Source of the DNA: Bacteroidales bacterium
Lineage (GTDB): Bacteria; Bacteroidota; Bacteroidia; Bacteroidales; UBA10428
NCBI GenBank assembly: GCA_030626465.1
Contig: DAOUOU010000140.1
Coordinates: forward strand, 1 to 7,425
DNA: 7,425 nucleotides
Reading direction: 5' to 3'
Positions 6,589 through 7,425 of this stretch are shown here, piece after piece. How positions within the stretch are numbered: the first letter of the stretch is position 1; each line of letters opens with the position of its first letter. A program made the translations under genes and the position numbers. Under the pieces are notes generated by a model. It was not told the origin of the DNA. It did no database searches and saw nothing but the letters and a program-made list of their open reading frames with translations.

Positions 6589-7425
6589 TCATCTCATCAA
6601 TCCCTCCAAAACATTTATGCCAACTTTGAAAATTGTCCCGTGCTTATGAGATTCCGGCAAATCAATTTCATTGGTAATATTTTCAAAGTTGATAAAATCT
6701 TTTGTTCTCAGTGCTCCATAGGTATGATCTCCGTAAGAGTCAAAATAGATCAAACACTCATTCTCTGTTTTCAGAACTGTTGGTCCCTCTGTTAGTTTCT
6801 TCGTCAGTGTATCGGATATGCTTGAATAGGGTCCGAGAGGGTTGTCTGCAAAAGCTACTTTTAAATTCCGATTTGGCCGGGTATTATCTTTCATAACCAA
6901 CACATAATCGTCTGTACTCCTTTTTACTATTATGGCATCGATAACGCTAAAGCCCGGATCGAGAAAGAGTTTGGTCTCTGAAAAAGTTAAAAAGTCTTTC
7001 GTGATCGTATAGTACATGCGGTGATTGTTCCTTTCTTCTTCAATTCCCTTTTCAAACTTAAAAGGAATTGTCGATGCCCAGAGAATAATAAATTGTTTTT
7101 TTTCATCGTCGTAAAACGCTTCCGGAGCCCAAACATTCACCGTGGAACTGTCAAATGCCATTACAGGAATAAATTTTTGTTTTGACCATTGGATCAGATC
7201 CCTGGAAGAAGAGTATCCAAAACCCAGATCACCTCTCCAGGAAGAAGTCCAGACCAGATGAAACCTACTATCTGGTCCCCGAATTATGGATGGATCACGC
7301 ATTACTTTCTGATTTCCGACTTCTGGTTTTAAGAAGATGGTATCCAAATCGGTCCAGTGATAGCCATCATAACTGTAAAGCAGCCTAAGACCTTCATCGG
7401 CAGGTTCATGAAATGAGGTGAATAA
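6589..7425 (-). CDS. GH43-type five-bladed beta-propeller glycosidase, 5' end missing
   Basis: The frame is open to the window edge, so the start codon and any signal peptide lie outside; 278 residues are present. A TTG at 7347 should not be taken as the start, because the 26 codons before it encode good family sequence (LFTSFHEPADEG, LLYSYDGYHW). The three acidic residues expected of GH43 are visible: Asp in MRDPSI (bases 7294-7296, general base), Asp in SVIDAIIV (about 6935, pKa-setting residue) and Glu in TEGPTV (about 6790, general acid). KVAFADNPLGPY and ESHKHGTIF are further blocks typical of this group. Only the propeller is present, with no C-terminal accessory domain. GH43 enzymes mostly remove arabinofuranose, xylose or galactose from plant polysaccharides; which of these applies cannot be read here. 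The next gene begins 79 nt downstream, so it is probably the first visible member of the same operon. Fold confidence is good. Confidence 0.85.
   Translation of the reverse strand, partial: LFTSFHEPADEGLRLLYSYDGYHWTDLDTIFLKPEVGNQKVMRDPSIIRGPDSRFHLVWTSSWRGDLGFGYSSSRDLIQWSKQKFIPVMAFDSSTVNVWAPEAFYDDEKKQFIILWASTIPFKFEKGIEEERNNHRMYYTITKDFLTFSETKLFLDPGFSVIDAIIVKRSTDDYVLVMKDNTRPNRNLKVAFADNPLGPYSSISDTLTKKLTEGPTVLKTENECLIYFDSYGDHTYGALRTKDFINFENITNEIDLPESHKHGTIFKVGINVLEGLMR

Overview
The window reads as a piece of a polysaccharide-utilisation locus from a member of the Bacteroidota. The grounds are moderately AT-rich DNA, no clear Shine-Dalgarno sequences, several secreted glycan-active enzymes with lipobox or signal-peptide starts, and tight one-direction packing. 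No SusC/SusD pair, regulator, sulfatase, RNA gene or mobile element is visible. The species cannot be named from the sequence.

All real genes lie on the minus strand and probably form one operon, read from the right edge to the left. In transcription order they are: (1) a GH43-type five-bladed propeller hydrolase, cut at its 5' end by the window edge (6589-7425); (2) a 616-residue secreted beta-propeller protein with a C-terminal beta-sandwich, tentatively related to the GH145/PL42 rhamnose-glucuronate enzymes (4659-6509); (3) an MGH1/GH63-like (alpha/alpha)6 glycosidase lipoprotein (3106-4659); (4) a complete GH78 alpha-L-rhamnosidase lipoprotein (304-3087); (5) the first 63 codons of a BNR/sialidase-like lipoprotein (107-295). 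The gaps between them are 79 nt, a 1-nt overlap, 18 nt and 8 nt, so there is no room for terminators or internal promoters after the second gene.

The gene set suggests stepwise exo-removal of terminal sugars, rhamnose being the best-supported one, from a branched, rhamnose-containing plant or algal glycan such as arabinogalactan protein side chains or pectin. Only the GH78 assignment, and to a lesser degree the GH43 fold, is firm; the substrate is an inference from the combination.

The most unusual structure is at the left end. Bases 1-108 are a perfect inverted copy of 2135-2242, an internal stretch of the rhamnosidase gene. The copy is joined directly to the start of the sialidase-like gene, and a further 15 bp of imperfect inverted similarity (12 of 15) sits at the joint. 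This is most likely a fold-back chimera from amplification, library preparation or assembly at a contig end. The same pattern would also arise if the 2-kb segment between the 15-bp repeats were present in both orientations in the sampled population. Either way, the left 106-108 bases should not be treated as genuine downstream sequence.
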